Positions 15,416 through 24,420 of a DNA stretch of 64,000 bases are shown in pieces. The DNA is from Halanaerobium saccharolyticum (GTDB lineage Bacteria > Bacillota > Halanaerobiia > Halanaerobiales > Halanaerobiaceae), in NCBI RefSeq assembly GCF_003259895.1, contig NZ_QLME01000005.1, positions 62,001 to 126,000 of the forward strand. Direction: 5' to 3'. A model generated the notes under the pieces. That model worked only from the letters and a program-made list of their open reading frames with translations. It was not told the DNA's origin and made no database searches. Positions within the stretch are counted from its first letter, which is position 1. Every line of letters begins with the position of its first letter. The position numbers were made by a program, and so were the translations under genes.

Positions 15416-16579
15416 ATGATAGAAAAATTAACTGACTGGAAATATATAGCTTTGGTTATATTTCTGGTAATTATCGGTGTTGCTATACCATTTTTGTGGA
15501 ATGACGAGTTAAGTCAGATTTCTTCCAGTGGGCCTTTTAAAGAAAACAAGGTCAATATTCTTGCTGTAGGTTATGACTCAAATGTTAATGGTCCTTCTCG
15601 AGCAGATACTATTATTTTAATTAGTCTGGATGTAGAAAGTAATGAGGCGGGTCTTGTTTTTTTGCCGCGTGATACATATATAGATTCGGATAAAAGAAAT
15701 TTTACTAAATTGAATTCTTCTCATGTTTATGGTGGAATAGAGTTAACCCAGGAAACAGTGGAAGAAATGCTGAAGATTGACATCGACTATTATCTAGAAA
15801 CGGATTTTACCGGTTTTGAGAAAATTATTGATCGTCTGGGTGGAGTAAATATAAATGTAGCCCGGAATTTAAATTATGTTGATAAAGCAGGAGGTCTTTA
15901 TATTAATATTCCGGCCGGTCAGCAGACTTTAAATGGGAAAGAAGCCCTGCAGTATGTTCGTTATCGTGATGCAAGAGGAGATATTGGTAGAATTGAAAGG
16001 CAGCAAAAGTTTATTGATGCTGTTTTGTCGAAACTGCTTTCTCCCTCTATAGTACCAAAAATACCAGGGATTATTAAAGAGGCAAATGAAGCAGTAAATA
16101 CTAATATTCCTATCCAGGACATAACACCATTTTTAAATACTGCTAAAGAAATTGATTTAAGTCAGATAGAATCTAAGATGCTGCCGGGTACAGCAAGGTA
16201 TATTAATGGAATCAGTTATTGGGTACCTGATATTGAAGAATCAGAGATAATGGTAGATAGTCTGGTTAGAAATAAATCATATATTAAAAATAAAGAATAT
16301 CAGCTAAGAGTTTTAAATGGTGTTGGAAGAGCTGGTGCAGCTTCAAATACAGCAGAGTTGTTAGAAAAATATGGCTTTCAGATTGCTGATATAGGAAACG
16401 CTGATCGTTATGATTATCAAAGTTCAATTATTAAGTATTACACTCAGAAGGACAGGGAAACAGCTTCTCAAATTGCAGAGCTGCTGGGTGGTCAGGCCGA
16501 ATTTGTTGAAGAAGCTGAAGAAGATTCAGCTAAAAAAATAGAAGTTATAGTTGGAGCAGGCTATGAAAAGTCTGTATAA
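15416..16579 (+). CDS. LytR-CpsA-Psr (LCP) family cell-wall glycopolymer ligase
   Basis: 387 residues. One N-terminal membrane helix at about 10-26, then the extracytoplasmic LCP domain: ILAVGYDS, SRADTIILISLD (Arg/Asp metal and pyrophosphate site), FLPRDTYID, YYLETDFTGFEKIIDRLGGV and ALQYVRYRDARGDIGRIERQQ. A LytR_C domain (LRVLNGVGRAGAASNTAELL) ends the protein. The family attaches teichoic acids, capsule or other polymers from lipid carriers to peptidoglycan. Position between yqeK and rsfS is common in Clostridia. Confidence 0.94.
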   Translation: MIEKLTDWKYIALVIFLVIIGVAIPFLWNDELSQISSSGPFKENKVNILAVGYDSNVNGPSRADTIILISLDVESNEAGLVFLPRDTYIDSDKRNFTKLNSSHVYGGIELTQETVEEMLKIDIDYYLETDFTGFEKIIDRLGGVNINVARNLNYVDKAGGLYINIPAGQQTLNGKEALQYVRYRDARGDIGRIERQQKFIDAVLSKLLSPSIVPKIPGIIKEANEAVNTNIPIQDITPFLNTAKEIDLSQIESKMLPGTARYINGISYWVPDIEESEIMVDSLVRNKSYIKNKEYQLRVLNGVGRAGAASNTAELLEKYGFQIADIGNADRYDYQSSIIKYYTQKDRETASQIAELLGGQAEFVEEAEEDSAKKIEVIVGAGYEKSV

Positions 16580-16592
16580 GGAGGAATTATTA

Positions 16593-16961
16593 ATGTCAGA
16601 TTTAAGTATTAAAGATATAGCTTTACTGGCTGCAGATGCAGCTGATGATAAAAAAGCAGAGGATATAGATGTTTTAAATGTTCAGGGTTTAACGGTGATT
16701 GCAGATTATTTTGTGCTCTGCAGTGCTAATTCTGACCAGCAGGTGAGGGCTATAGCCAGAGCGATTGATGAAAAACTGTCTGAAAAAGGACTTGAACCTA
16801 AAAAAATTGCGGGTATGGATGATGCCAGGTGGGTCCTGATGGATTATGCTGATGTAATTGTGCATGTATTTCATAAAAGAGAAAGAGAATATTATGATCT
16901 GGAAAGACTCTGGTCAGATGCAGAAAAAATACTGCGTCAGGAAGATAAAGAAAACGAATAA
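16593..16961 (+). CDS. rsfS: Ribosomal silencing factor RsfS (YbeB)
   Basis: 122 residues from ATG 16593, which has GGAGG 9 bases upstream; the frame extends to 16551 but that start would overlap the previous gene. Family hallmarks: DVLNVQGLTVIADYFVLCS, SDQQVRAIARAID, WVLMDYADVIVHVFHKRERE(Y)YDLERLW. It binds L14 of the large subunit and blocks subunit joining when nutrients are short. The neighbourhood, with nadD upstream and leuS downstream, is conserved. Confidence 0.95.
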   Translation: MSDLSIKDIALLAADAADDKKAEDIDVLNVQGLTVIADYFVLCSANSDQQVRAIARAIDEKLSEKGLEPKKIAGMDDARWVLMDYADVIVHVFHKREREYYDLERLWSDAEKILRQEDKENE

Positions 16962-17030
16962 ACTAATGGGAGTATAATTTTAGTCAAATAAATAGATGAA
17001 TTTTTAACTAAATGAGGAGAGTGAAGATCT

Positions 17031-19526
17031 TTGCAGGACTATTATCCATTTCAAGAAGTAGAGAAAAAATGGCTTAAAAATTGGGAAGACTCAGATTTAC
17101 ATAAAACTGGAGATGATCCGGATAAGGAGAATTATTATGTTTTAGAAATGTTTCCTTACCCCTCCGGCAATTTACATATGGGGCATGTAAGAGTGTATTC
17201 TATTGGTGATGTTATTGCCCGCTATAAGAGAATGCAGGGTTATAATGTATTACATCCAATGGGCTGGGATGCTTTTGGGCTGCCTGCAGAAAATGCAGCT
17301 ATCAAACATGGAAATATTCACCCCAAAGAATGGACCTGGGATAATATTGCCCATATGAAAGAACAGATGAAGGCTATGGGTTTAAGTTATGACTGGGATC
17401 GTGAAGTAACTACAGCAGCAGAAGATTATTATAAGTGGACTCAGTGGTTTTTTACTCAGATGTTTAATGATGATTTAGCCTATAAAAAGGAATCAACTGT
17501 TAACTGGTGTCCAAGCTGTGAGACAGTGCTGGCCAATGAGCAGGTAGTAAATGAATCTTGCGAACGCTGTGGAACAGAGGTTGATCACCGTGACTTAGAA
17601 CAGTGGTTCTTAAAAATCACTGATTATGCCGAAAGACTCTTAGATGACCATGAGCTTTTAGAAGGATGGCCGGAAAAAGTAAAAACTATGCAGAAAAACT
17701 GGATCGGCCGCAGTGAGGGAACTAGAGTTAATTTTGAGCTGCCCAAACTGAATAAGGAATTAGAAGTCTTTACAACCAGACCTGATACTCTATATGGAGC
17801 AACCTATATGGTTCTGGCACCCGAACATCCTTATGTTTCAGAATTAACCGCCGGAACTGAAAAAGAAGATGAGGTTAAAGAATTTGTTAAAAAGGTTAAA
17901 AAGCAGAAAGAACAGGAAAGAACTTCTGCTGAAACTGAAAAGCTGGGTATCTTTACCGGTGCTTATGCAGAAAACCCTGTTAATGGCGAAAAAATTCCTG
18001 TTTATATAGCAAATTATGTGCTGATGGGATATGGTACTGGTGCAATTATGGCAGTTCCAGCTCACGATCAGCGTGATTTTGATTTTGCCCGTAAATATAA
18101 TATAGATATTAAAGCTGTAATTCAGCCAGAAGATCAGGAAGAAGAGCTGGTTGGTTCAGAAATGGAAGCAGCTTATGCCGGAGATGGTTATCTAATTAAT
18201 TCCGGTAAATATAATGGTTTAAAGGTAGAAGAAGCTTTTGATAAAATGGCTGAAGATTTTTCAGAAGCAGGATTTGTTAAAGTAGAGACCAATTACCGCT
18301 TGCGGGACTGGTTAATCTCACGTCAGCGTTACTGGGGAGCTCCAATTCCCATTGTTTATTGTGACGACTGTGGAACTGTAGCAGTTCCTGAGCAAGATCT
18401 ACCGGTTGAACTACCACATGATGTTGAGTTTTCTCCAACCGGAGAGTCACCACTGAAAAAAGTAGACAGCTTTGTTAATACTACCTGTCCTGAATGTGGC
18501 GGCCCGGCTAAAAGAGAAACTGATACTATGGATACCTTCGTTGATTCTTCCTGGTATTTTATGCGTTATGCAGATTCTAAAAATGATGAAATACCATTTA
18601 CAAAAGAAAATTTAGATAACTGGTTCCCTGTTGATCAATATATCGGCGGAATTGAGCACGCAATTTTACATCTCTTATATGCTCGGTTCTTTACCAAGGT
18701 AGTTCATGATATGGATCTGACAGAACATGTTGAGCCTTTTACTAACTGGCTGGCTCAGGGAATGGTGCTTAAAGATGGGGCCAAGATGTCCAAATCAAAA
18801 GGTAATGTAGTTGACCCTAAAGACATTTTAGACGAATACGGTGCTGATACAGCTCGTCTATTTATACTTTTTGCTTCACCACCGGAGAAAGACTTAGAGT
18901 GGAGTGATAAGGGAGTTGAAGGTGCTGACCGTTTCTTAAATCGTGTCTGGCGCTTTGTCACAGAAAATCTTGAACTGATCAAAAATGAAGAAACTCAGGT
19001 TGATCCTGACAGCCTGGATAAAGATGCTAAAACACTTTATCGGACAATGCATGCCAGCATCAAAAAAGTAACTGAAGATGTAGGAGAAAGATTGAACTTT
19101 AATACAGCAATTAGCGCAATTATGGAGTTAACAAATGAAGTCTATTCTTATTTAAATGACCGCAGTGCTGAAGAAACTAATACTGCCTTAATTAAAGCTA
19201 CTGCAGAAAATATTGTTCTTTTACTGGCACCATTTGCTCCGTTTATTACGGAAGAACTCTGGCAGTATCTTGGACATCAGGAAAATGTTCATGCAGATCA
19301 GTGGCCGGAATATAAAGAAGAAGCACTCAAAAAGGATGAGATTACAATTGTCATCCAGGTTAATGGTAAGGTAAGAGATAAGATTAATATTGCTGCTGAT
19401 GCTTCCGAAGAAGAAGTTAAAGCACAGGTTATGGAAGAAGACAAAATCCAGTCTTATCTTGAGGATGGAAATTTAGTTAAAACTATTTATATTCCAAAGA
19501 AATTAGTGAATCTGGTAATTGAGTAA
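17031..19526 (+). CDS. leuS: Leucyl-tRNA synthetase
   Basis: 831 residues, class I synthetase charging tRNA-Leu. HMGH (HIGH box) at 49-52, zinc-type cysteines in NWCPSCETVLANEQV...CERCG, the CP1 editing domain (TTRPDTLYGATYM, AHDQRDFDFA), a second cysteine pair set (YCDDCG, CPECGG), and KMSKS at 585-589. Start is TTG at 17031 with GAGGAGAG upstream and no better start nearby. Length is normal. Confidence 0.97.
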   Translation: MQDYYPFQEVEKKWLKNWEDSDLHKTGDDPDKENYYVLEMFPYPSGNLHMGHVRVYSIGDVIARYKRMQGYNVLHPMGWDAFGLPAENAAIKHGNIHPKEWTWDNIAHMKEQMKAMGLSYDWDREVTTAAEDYYKWTQWFFTQMFNDDLAYKKESTVNWCPSCETVLANEQVVNESCERCGTEVDHRDLEQWFLKITDYAERLLDDHELLEGWPEKVKTMQKNWIGRSEGTRVNFELPKLNKELEVFTTRPDTLYGATYMVLAPEHPYVSELTAGTEKEDEVKEFVKKVKKQKEQERTSAETEKLGIFTGAYAENPVNGEKIPVYIANYVLMGYGTGAIMAVPAHDQRDFDFARKYNIDIKAVIQPEDQEEELVGSEMEAAYAGDGYLINSGKYNGLKVEEAFDKMAEDFSEAGFVKVETNYRLRDWLISRQRYWGAPIPIVYCDDCGTVAVPEQDLPVELPHDVEFSPTGESPLKKVDSFVNTTCPECGGPAKRETDTMDTFVDSSWYFMRYADSKNDEIPFTKENLDNWFPVDQYIGGIEHAILHLLYARFFTKVVHDMDLTEHVEPFTNWLAQGMVLKDGAKMSKSKGNVVDPKDILDEYGADTARLFILFASPPEKDLEWSDKGVEGADRFLNRVWRFVTENLELIKNEETQVDPDSLDKDAKTLYRTMHASIKKVTEDVGERLNFNTAISAIMELTNEVYSYLNDRSAEETNTALIKATAENIVLLLAPFAPFITEELWQYLGHQENVHADQWPEYKEEALKKDEITIVIQVNGKVRDKINIAADASEEEVKAQVMEEDKIQSYLEDGNLVKTIYIPKKLVNLVIE

Positions 19527-19595
19527 AACGTAGAGGTACTGTGTACCACCCGAATCGTGTCGAAATAGTACGAAAACATAATAAATAAAGTCTAG

Positions 19596-19640
19596 CTCCT
19601 GGGAACTGATCGGATATTCAGCTTCCAGGAGTTTGCTTAT
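19596..19640 (+). terminator. Probable terminator after leuS
   Basis: CTCCTGG (19596-19602) pairs with CCAGGAG (19625-19631), with an inner CTGA/TCAG pairing. The T-tract that follows is short, so termination efficiency is uncertain. A smaller GGTAC-TGT-GTACC hairpin lies just upstream. Confidence 0.55.
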
Positions 19641-19693
19641 TAATAATAGTTGTTTATAAACTTGAGAAATTAGCTATTAATTAACGAAATCTG

Positions 19694-19722
19694 TTGACTT
19701 TGAAAATCGTTTTCAGTATAAT
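19694..19722 (+). promoter_or_regulatory. feoAB promoter with embedded Fur-like operator
   Basis: TTGACT (19694-19699), 17-base spacer, TATAAT (19717-19722). The spacer holds the perfect inverted repeat TGAAAATCGTTTTCA (19701-19715), so a repressor bound there would exclude RNA polymerase. The sequence resembles Fur-type boxes; the regulator is inferred. Confidence 0.78.
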
Positions 19723-19773
19723 GAAGTTAGAATATAAATTAATATACTATATTAATAATTAAAATAAAAATTC

Positions 19774-19788
19774 ACAAAATGATTTTCA
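19774..19788. promoter_or_regulatory. Second Fur-like operator in the feoA leader
   Basis: Read on the minus strand: TGAAAATCATTTTGT, differing at two end positions from a perfect repeat and nearly the same as the operator at 19701-19715. It lies 24 bp before the feoA start. Confidence 0.55.
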
Positions 19789-19812
19789 AAAAGCAGCAGG
19801 AGGGAAAAATTA

Positions 19813-20040
19813 ATGACTCTAGTTGATATGACACATGGAAATAAATTTATTATAGATAAAATTGAGGATAAGGATACCCGTTTACAGGCTTTACGTTTTG
19901 GAATCAGTGAAGGTTCAGAAATTGAATGTGCAGGTTTGATGCCCGGTGGTCCTGTAATCTTAAAAAAGAACTTACAGGAAATTGCTATCGGTCGCAGAAC
20001 TGCCGAAAAAATAAGTGTTAAGAAAAAAGGAATGATTTAA
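19813..20040 (+). CDS. feoA: Ferrous iron transport protein A
   Basis: 75 residues, small SH3-like cytoplasmic protein of the Feo iron uptake system (LQALRFGISEGSEIECAG, GGPVILKKNLQEIAIGR). It is needed for full FeoB activity. CAGGAGGG precedes the ATG. It abuts feoB directly with no gap. The Fur-like promoter indicates induction when iron is scarce. Confidence 0.95.
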   Translation: MTLVDMTHGNKFIIDKIEDKDTRLQALRFGISEGSEIECAGLMPGGPVILKKNLQEIAIGRRTAEKISVKKKGMI

Positions 20041-21903
20041 TTGAGTCACTGCGGTCAAACAGAGATAGATACTGAACTGCAGGCTGATAAAAAGATAGTA
20101 CTGGCTGGAAATCCTAATGTAGGTAAATCAATATTCTTTAATTACCTTACAGGTATTTATGTCAGTGTTTCTAATTATCCCGGGACTACCCTTGATATCA
20201 GCAGCGGCAAAATGGGTGATGCGGCTGTTTATGATACTCCAGGAGTTTATGGAGTCGGTTCCATAAATGATGAGGAAAGAGTAGCCAGGGATATTATTAT
20301 GTCTGCAGATATTATAATTAATGTTGTAGATGCAAGTCATCTGGAACGCGATTTGTTTTTAACTCAACAGCTTATTGACCTGGATAAAAAAATAATTGTA
20401 GCGCTAAATATGATGGATGAGGTCGAAAAAAACAATATTTCTATTGACCTGGAGGCTCTGGAAAAAGAACTGGGAGTTCCAGTTATTCCAACAACAGCTG
20501 CCAAAAATCGAGGTTTAGATAAGCTTAAACATTCAATTGATCAAGCAACAAAAGGAAACAGTATTTTCACTAATAATCAGGAATTAGCAGAGGAAGTAAA
20601 AAATGTAGAGTCAGAGACTGGAAATAAGGCCGATGCTTTAATGATTTTGGAAGAAGATGAAAATATTCGCTCTCAGTATTCCAGCCTAAAAACTGTTCCA
20701 GCACTGAGAGAAGAAATATACACTGCTCGCCGTCAGCGGGTGGATCAGATCACCGATCAGGTCTTAAGTTATGATCAAAATACCAGTCAGCTGGCCAGAA
20801 AAATTGGGGCCTATATGTTAAAACCTGTAACAGCAATTCCGATGCTTTTAGTGCTTTTATACATAATTTATCAATTTATTGGAGTTTTTGTGGCCCAGAC
20901 AGTTGTCGGAGTTACGGAAGAATTAATTTTTGTTGAAAATTATGAGCCTTTTGTGCGTAATATAATAGCAAATACTATTGGACTGGAAAACTTTTTTGGC
21001 CAGCTTCTGGCAGGTGAATACGGAATTTTAACTATGGCGGTAACCTATATCTTTGGATTACTTTTACCACTGGTAGCTGGTTTTTACTTTTTGCTTTCTA
21101 TTCTGGAGGATTCCGGTTATTTACCAAGAATTGCAGTACTTATGGATCGCCTGCTGCAGAAAATTGGTCTTAATGGTCGGGCAATTATCCCGATGCTTTT
21201 AGGTTTTGGCTGTGTAACAATGGCCACCATTACCACCAGACTACTGGGAACAAAAAGAGAGAGGATTATTTCTATTTTTCTTCTGGGACTGGCAATTCCC
21301 TGTTCGGCCCAGCTTGGTGTTATAGCAGGCTTAATAGCACAACTTGATGTCTTTTACATCTTAGTTTATGTACTGACAATTTTTGCAGTTTACGTCCTGG
21401 CGGGAACTTTTTTGAATAAGGTCTTACCCGGAGAGTCAAGTGACTTATTAATTGATTTACCCCCAATCAGGCTGCCGGATCTAAAAAATGTTTTTAATAA
21501 AACTTATCAACAGACAGCAGCCTTTGTTAAAGAAGCGGGGCCAATCTTTGTTTTGGGTGCTGCATTGATTACTGTAATGCAGAAAACAGGTCTGCTGGCC
21601 CTGATTACCAGGGGAGCAGAACCAATAACAGTTAACTGGCTTGGACTACCTGCAGAAACAGCAACCGCCTTTGTGATGGGGATTATCCGGCGTGATTTTG
21701 GAGCAGCTGGCTTAACCTCAATTGCTCTAACACCAGCCCAGATAACTATTTCTTTAATTACTTTAACTTTATTTGTACCCTGTATTGCAGCAATGATGAT
21801 TATGATTAAGGAACGAAACTTTAAAGAGTCAGTTTATATCTGGTTTGGAAGCTGGATTACTGCTTTTATTACAGGTGGACTTGTTAATTTACTGATTTTT
21901 TAA
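20041..21903 (+). CDS. feoB: Ferrous iron transporter FeoB
   Basis: 620 residues, TTG start immediately after the feoA stop. N-terminal G domain: GNPNVGKS at 23-30, YPGTT at 46-50, DTPG at 65-68, and NMMDEVEK as the NxxD motif. A helical linker follows, then the membrane domain with two Gate motifs (LLPLVAGFYFLLSILEDSGY and GCVTMATITTR) and the second half (CSAQLGVIAG, FVPCIAAMM). It imports Fe2+. Slightly short but complete. Cluster: feoA-feoB-small zinc ribbon protein. Confidence 0.97.
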   Translation: MSHCGQTEIDTELQADKKIVLAGNPNVGKSIFFNYLTGIYVSVSNYPGTTLDISSGKMGDAAVYDTPGVYGVGSINDEERVARDIIMSADIIINVVDASHLERDLFLTQQLIDLDKKIIVALNMMDEVEKNNISIDLEALEKELGVPVIPTTAAKNRGLDKLKHSIDQATKGNSIFTNNQELAEEVKNVESETGNKADALMILEEDENIRSQYSSLKTVPALREEIYTARRQRVDQITDQVLSYDQNTSQLARKIGAYMLKPVTAIPMLLVLLYIIYQFIGVFVAQTVVGVTEELIFVENYEPFVRNIIANTIGLENFFGQLLAGEYGILTMAVTYIFGLLLPLVAGFYFLLSILEDSGYLPRIAVLMDRLLQKIGLNGRAIIPMLLGFGCVTMATITTRLLGTKRERIISIFLLGLAIPCSAQLGVIAGLIAQLDVFYILVYVLTIFAVYVLAGTFLNKVLPGESSDLLIDLPPIRLPDLKNVFNKTYQQTAAFVKEAGPIFVLGAALITVMQKTGLLALITRGAEPITVNWLGLPAETATAFVMGIIRRDFGAAGLTSIALTPAQITISLITLTLFVPCIAAMMIMIKERNFKESVYIWFGSWITAFITGGLVNLLIF

Positions 21904-22011
21904 TAATTTTGGACTGCCTGGATTTATATTGAAGTACCGATTGTAAGCTTATAATTAATTATTCTACTTTTAATTATTCTGGCAGTTTAAGAGGGAAGAA
22001 GGTGTTTTAGG

Positions 22012-22173
22012 ATGGATAATTGTGATTTAAATATTCAACCAGAAGAGGATAAGAAAATTGTCTGTCCCACCTGTGGTTATAGAATGAAGGAATTTAAGAA
22101 AATTAAATGTCCCCGCTGTAATAGTTATTTATTAAAAAAATGTTCTGAATGTGATAAGTGTTCTTTATTTTAG
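22012..22173 (+). CDS. 53-residue cysteine-rich zinc-ribbon protein downstream of feoB
   Basis: MDNCDLNIQPEEDKKIVCPT... is read from ATG 22012, with GAAGAAGG 9 bases upstream, to TAG 22171. It has three cysteine pairs or sets: CPTCG (35-residue spacing is short), CPRC, and CSECDKC near the end, an arrangement expected to bind one or two metal ions. It is not FeoC-like in the winged-helix sense. It lies 108 bp after feoB on the same strand. The function is unknown; a role as an iron/redox accessory of FeoB or simply a rubredoxin-like zinc ribbon is possible. Confidence 0.7.
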   Translation: MDNCDLNIQPEEDKKIVCPTCGYRMKEFKKIKCPRCNSYLLKKCSECDKCSLF

Positions 22174-22244
22174 CTTCAATTTTTGGTAAAATAGATTAAC
22201 ATTGTTTTGAATCAAAATTTTCTATAAGGAAAGAGTGGTTATAG

Positions 22245-22700
22245 ATGAAAGAAAAAGCCAGAGTAATTAAAAAAGAAGATGGTCAAAGTCTGGTTCAAAT
22301 TATAAGGACTTCTGCCTGCAGCCACTGTGACGAAAAGTGTATGCTGGCTGATGATTCACATGAGGTAGAGGAAATGGAAGTTTTAGTTAATGATCCAATT
22401 GGAGCAGAAGTTGGAAGTACAGTTGAACTGGAAATGGGTGCTCGCCCAATTTTATTTTCTGCCCTTGTTGTTTATTTACTTCCTTTAGTGGCGATTATAG
22501 CTGGTTATTTTGCCGGCAGCAGCTGGTTGACAGGTATCATTACTAATGCAGAAATAGCAGGAATTATTGGATCGGGATTAGGATTTTTACTGTCATTTGC
22601 CTCACTCAAATTTTTTGATAAAAAAGCGGGATCTAAAAGTTATTTCCATCCCGAGATAACAAGAGTTGTAACTCAGAATGGTTTTTATTTTGAAAGTTAA
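22245..22700 (+). CDS. rseC: RseC/MucC-type SoxR-reducing system protein
   Basis: 151 residues. N-terminal cytoplasmic cysteine motif CSHCDEKC (about 25-32), then two membrane helices (about 71-88 and 102-120), the layout of the RseC family. In Clostridia and other anaerobes this protein often accompanies Rnf or redox systems; in E. coli it helps reduce SoxR and modulates RseB. No Rnf gene is in the window. Own leader of 71 bp after the zinc-ribbon gene. Confidence 0.88.
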   Translation: MKEKARVIKKEDGQSLVQIIRTSACSHCDEKCMLADDSHEVEEMEVLVNDPIGAEVGSTVELEMGARPILFSALVVYLLPLVAIIAGYFAGSSWLTGIITNAEIAGIIGSGLGFLLSFASLKFFDKKAGSKSYFHPEITRVVTQNGFYFES

Positions 22701-22727
22701 TTATAAATAAATTTTGAAGGTGATCAG

Positions 22728-22958
22728 GTGGCAGCAGATAACAAAGCAATTATTAATGAAGATAGTTCAACTAAAAAGGTAATATTTAAGCTTGCCTGGC
22801 CTGTAATAGCCGAACATTCTCTGGCAACAATTACCCATATTGTTGATATGATGATGGTTGGTAGGCTGGGGGCTTCTGCTGTGGCTGCAATTGGTTTAAC
22901 CATGCAGCCTGTATTTTATCGATTTAAAAAGGGAAATTGGAAGTTAATTGATTTTTAG
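22728..22958 (+). pseudogene. MATE family efflux transporter collapsed by internal deletion
   Basis: 76 residues from GTG 22728 (GAAGGTGATCAG upstream). Residues 1-61 are a normal MATE N-terminus: KVIFKLAWPVIAEHSLATI, then HIVDMMMVGRLGASAVAAIG and LTMQP in TM1-TM2. The last about 16 residues (YRFKKGNWKLIDF) look like a MATE C-terminal tail (RF..GKWK). The intervening roughly 370 residues are absent and the frame is still open across the join. The product cannot transport anything. The C-terminal assignment is from pattern memory. Confidence 0.72.
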
Positions 22959-22992
22959 ATGTTGTCAGAATATTTTTACTTTTTAAAAAGAC

Positions 22993-23021
22993 TTGCAATT
23001 TTTATGTTCCGACTATATAAT
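22993..23021 (+). promoter_or_regulatory. Promoter upstream of the argF T-box leader
   Basis: TTGCAA (22993-22998), 17-base spacer, TATAAT (23016-23021). A second TGATATAAT (TATAAT at 23043-23048) lies just before the leader and could be an alternative start region. Confidence 0.65.
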
Positions 23022-23051
23022 AATAAAAAATAAGATTTATGATATAATAGT

Positions 23052-23287
23052 AGAAATCCATTGATTGAGAGAGTAAAAATAATTTTGCTTTAAAGCAAGT
23101 CGGAACAGCTGTGAGTCCGATAGGCAGGTTATTTTGAAGCGCACTCAGGAGGAGCTCTTCTGAAAACAGTAAGTAGAGCCGTTGAACGCGTTAAGTTTTA
23201 GAGTGGTCAGTTTTAACTGGCAACTAGAGTGGTAACACGGGTAATTCCTCGTCTCTTATTGGATAAGAGTGCGGGGATTTTTTAGTT
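23052..23287 (+). ncRNA. T-box riboswitch (probable Arg specifier) controlling argF
   Basis: Elements in order: an AGAGAG (GA motif) at the base of stem I, a long stem I, a specifier region TTGAAG-CGC-ACTC with CGC (Arg) at 23140-23142, and the T-box AGAGTGGTAACACGG (23226-23240). The bulge TGGT is complementary to ACCA, the 3' end of a tRNA with discriminator A. The terminator is CCTCGTCTCTTAT pairing with ATAAGAGTGCGGGG, then a T-run from about 23278. Uncharged tRNA-Arg would favour the antiterminator and turn on argF. This leader fills most of the 461-bp gap before argF. Confidence 0.9.
23246..23287 (+). terminator. T-box terminator hairpin
   Basis: CCTCGTCTCTTAT and ATAAGAGTGCGGGG form a stem with some G-U pairs, followed by ATTTTTTAG. 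The antiterminator would use the first strand. Confidence 0.82.
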
Positions 23288-23419
23288 TAAATTTTTTATG
23301 CAGCTGATAAGTTTTTTTAACTCTAAATTTTAGTAATTTAAATTATTAAAGTAAATTTGAGAAGTGAGTAGGGAAGAAAACATATTTTATGCCAGAAAGA
23401 ATTCAAGGAGGAGATTATT

Positions 23420-24409
23420 ATGGCTTATAACTTAAAGGGAAGAAATTTTTTAACACTAAAAGATTTTTCTAAAGCAGAAATTAATTATCTATTAACTTTA
23501 TCAGAAGATTTAAAGGCCAAAAAAAGAGCAGGAATCAAAGGGGATAATCTGTCTGGAAAGAATATTGCTTTAATTTTTGAAAAACCATCTACAAGAACCA
23601 GATGTGCCTTTGCAGTTGCTGCAAAGGATGAAGGTGGAATGCCCGAATATCTTGGTAAAAATGATATTCAGCTGGGCAAAAAAGAAACTGTTGCTGATAC
23701 AGCCAGGGTTTTAGGAAGAATGTTTGATGGAATCGAATTTAGAGGTTATGAACATCAAACTGTGGAAATTCTGGGAGAATATGCAGGAGTTCCTGTCTGG
23801 AATGGCTTGACTGATCTCTATCATCCAACTCAAATTCTGGCAGACTTTTTAACTCTAAAAGAAAATTTCGGTAAATTAGAAGGGTTGAATTTGGTTTATA
23901 CCGGTGATGGCCGCAATAATATGGCTAATTCTCTAATGGTCGGTTCAGCAATTATGGGAGTTAATTATACTATTGTTGCTCCAGAAAAGCTCTGGCCTGA
24001 GGAAGATCTGGTTGCAGAATGTAAAGAACTTGCTGCAAAATCAGGTGCTGAGATTAAATTAACAGCTGATGTAAAAACAGGAGTAAAAGGAGCAGATGCA
24101 ATTTATACTGATGTCTGGGTTTCGATGGGTGAGGAATCTGAATTCGAGAAAAGAATTGAACTATTAACTCCTTATCAGGTAAATATGGACATGATTAAAA
24201 TGACAGAAAACCCGGATGTTATATTTTTACACTGTCTACCTGCCTACCATAATATTGAGACTGAAAATGGTCAAAAAATATATAAGGAATATGGTTTAAA
24301 AGAGATGGAAGTTACAGAAGAGGTATTTGAGAGTAAATATTCTAAGGTTTTTGATGAGGCAGAAAATAGAATGCATACAATAAAAGCTGTCATGACAGCT
24401 ACATTATAG
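23420..24409 (+). CDS. argF: Ornithine carbamoyltransferase
   Basis: 329 residues. It makes citrulline from ornithine and carbamoyl phosphate in arginine synthesis or, in reverse, in the arginine deiminase pathway. Carbamoyl phosphate-binding STRTR at 57-61, HPTQILADF at about 134, and the ornithine-site HCLPAYH at 271 on. CAAGGAGGAG precedes the ATG. The Arg T-box indicates a biosynthetic role. No other arg gene is adjacent. Confidence 0.95.
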   Translation: MAYNLKGRNFLTLKDFSKAEINYLLTLSEDLKAKKRAGIKGDNLSGKNIALIFEKPSTRTRCAFAVAAKDEGGMPEYLGKNDIQLGKKETVADTARVLGRMFDGIEFRGYEHQTVEILGEYAGVPVWNGLTDLYHPTQILADFLTLKENFGKLEGLNLVYTGDGRNNMANSLMVGSAIMGVNYTIVAPEKLWPEEDLVAECKELAAKSGAEIKLTADVKTGVKGADAIYTDVWVSMGEESEFEKRIELLTPYQVNMDMIKMTENPDVIFLHCLPAYHNIETENGQKIYKEYGLKEMEVTEEVFESKYSKVFDEAENRMHTIKAVMTATL

Positions 24410-24420
24410 GAGTGATTTAG

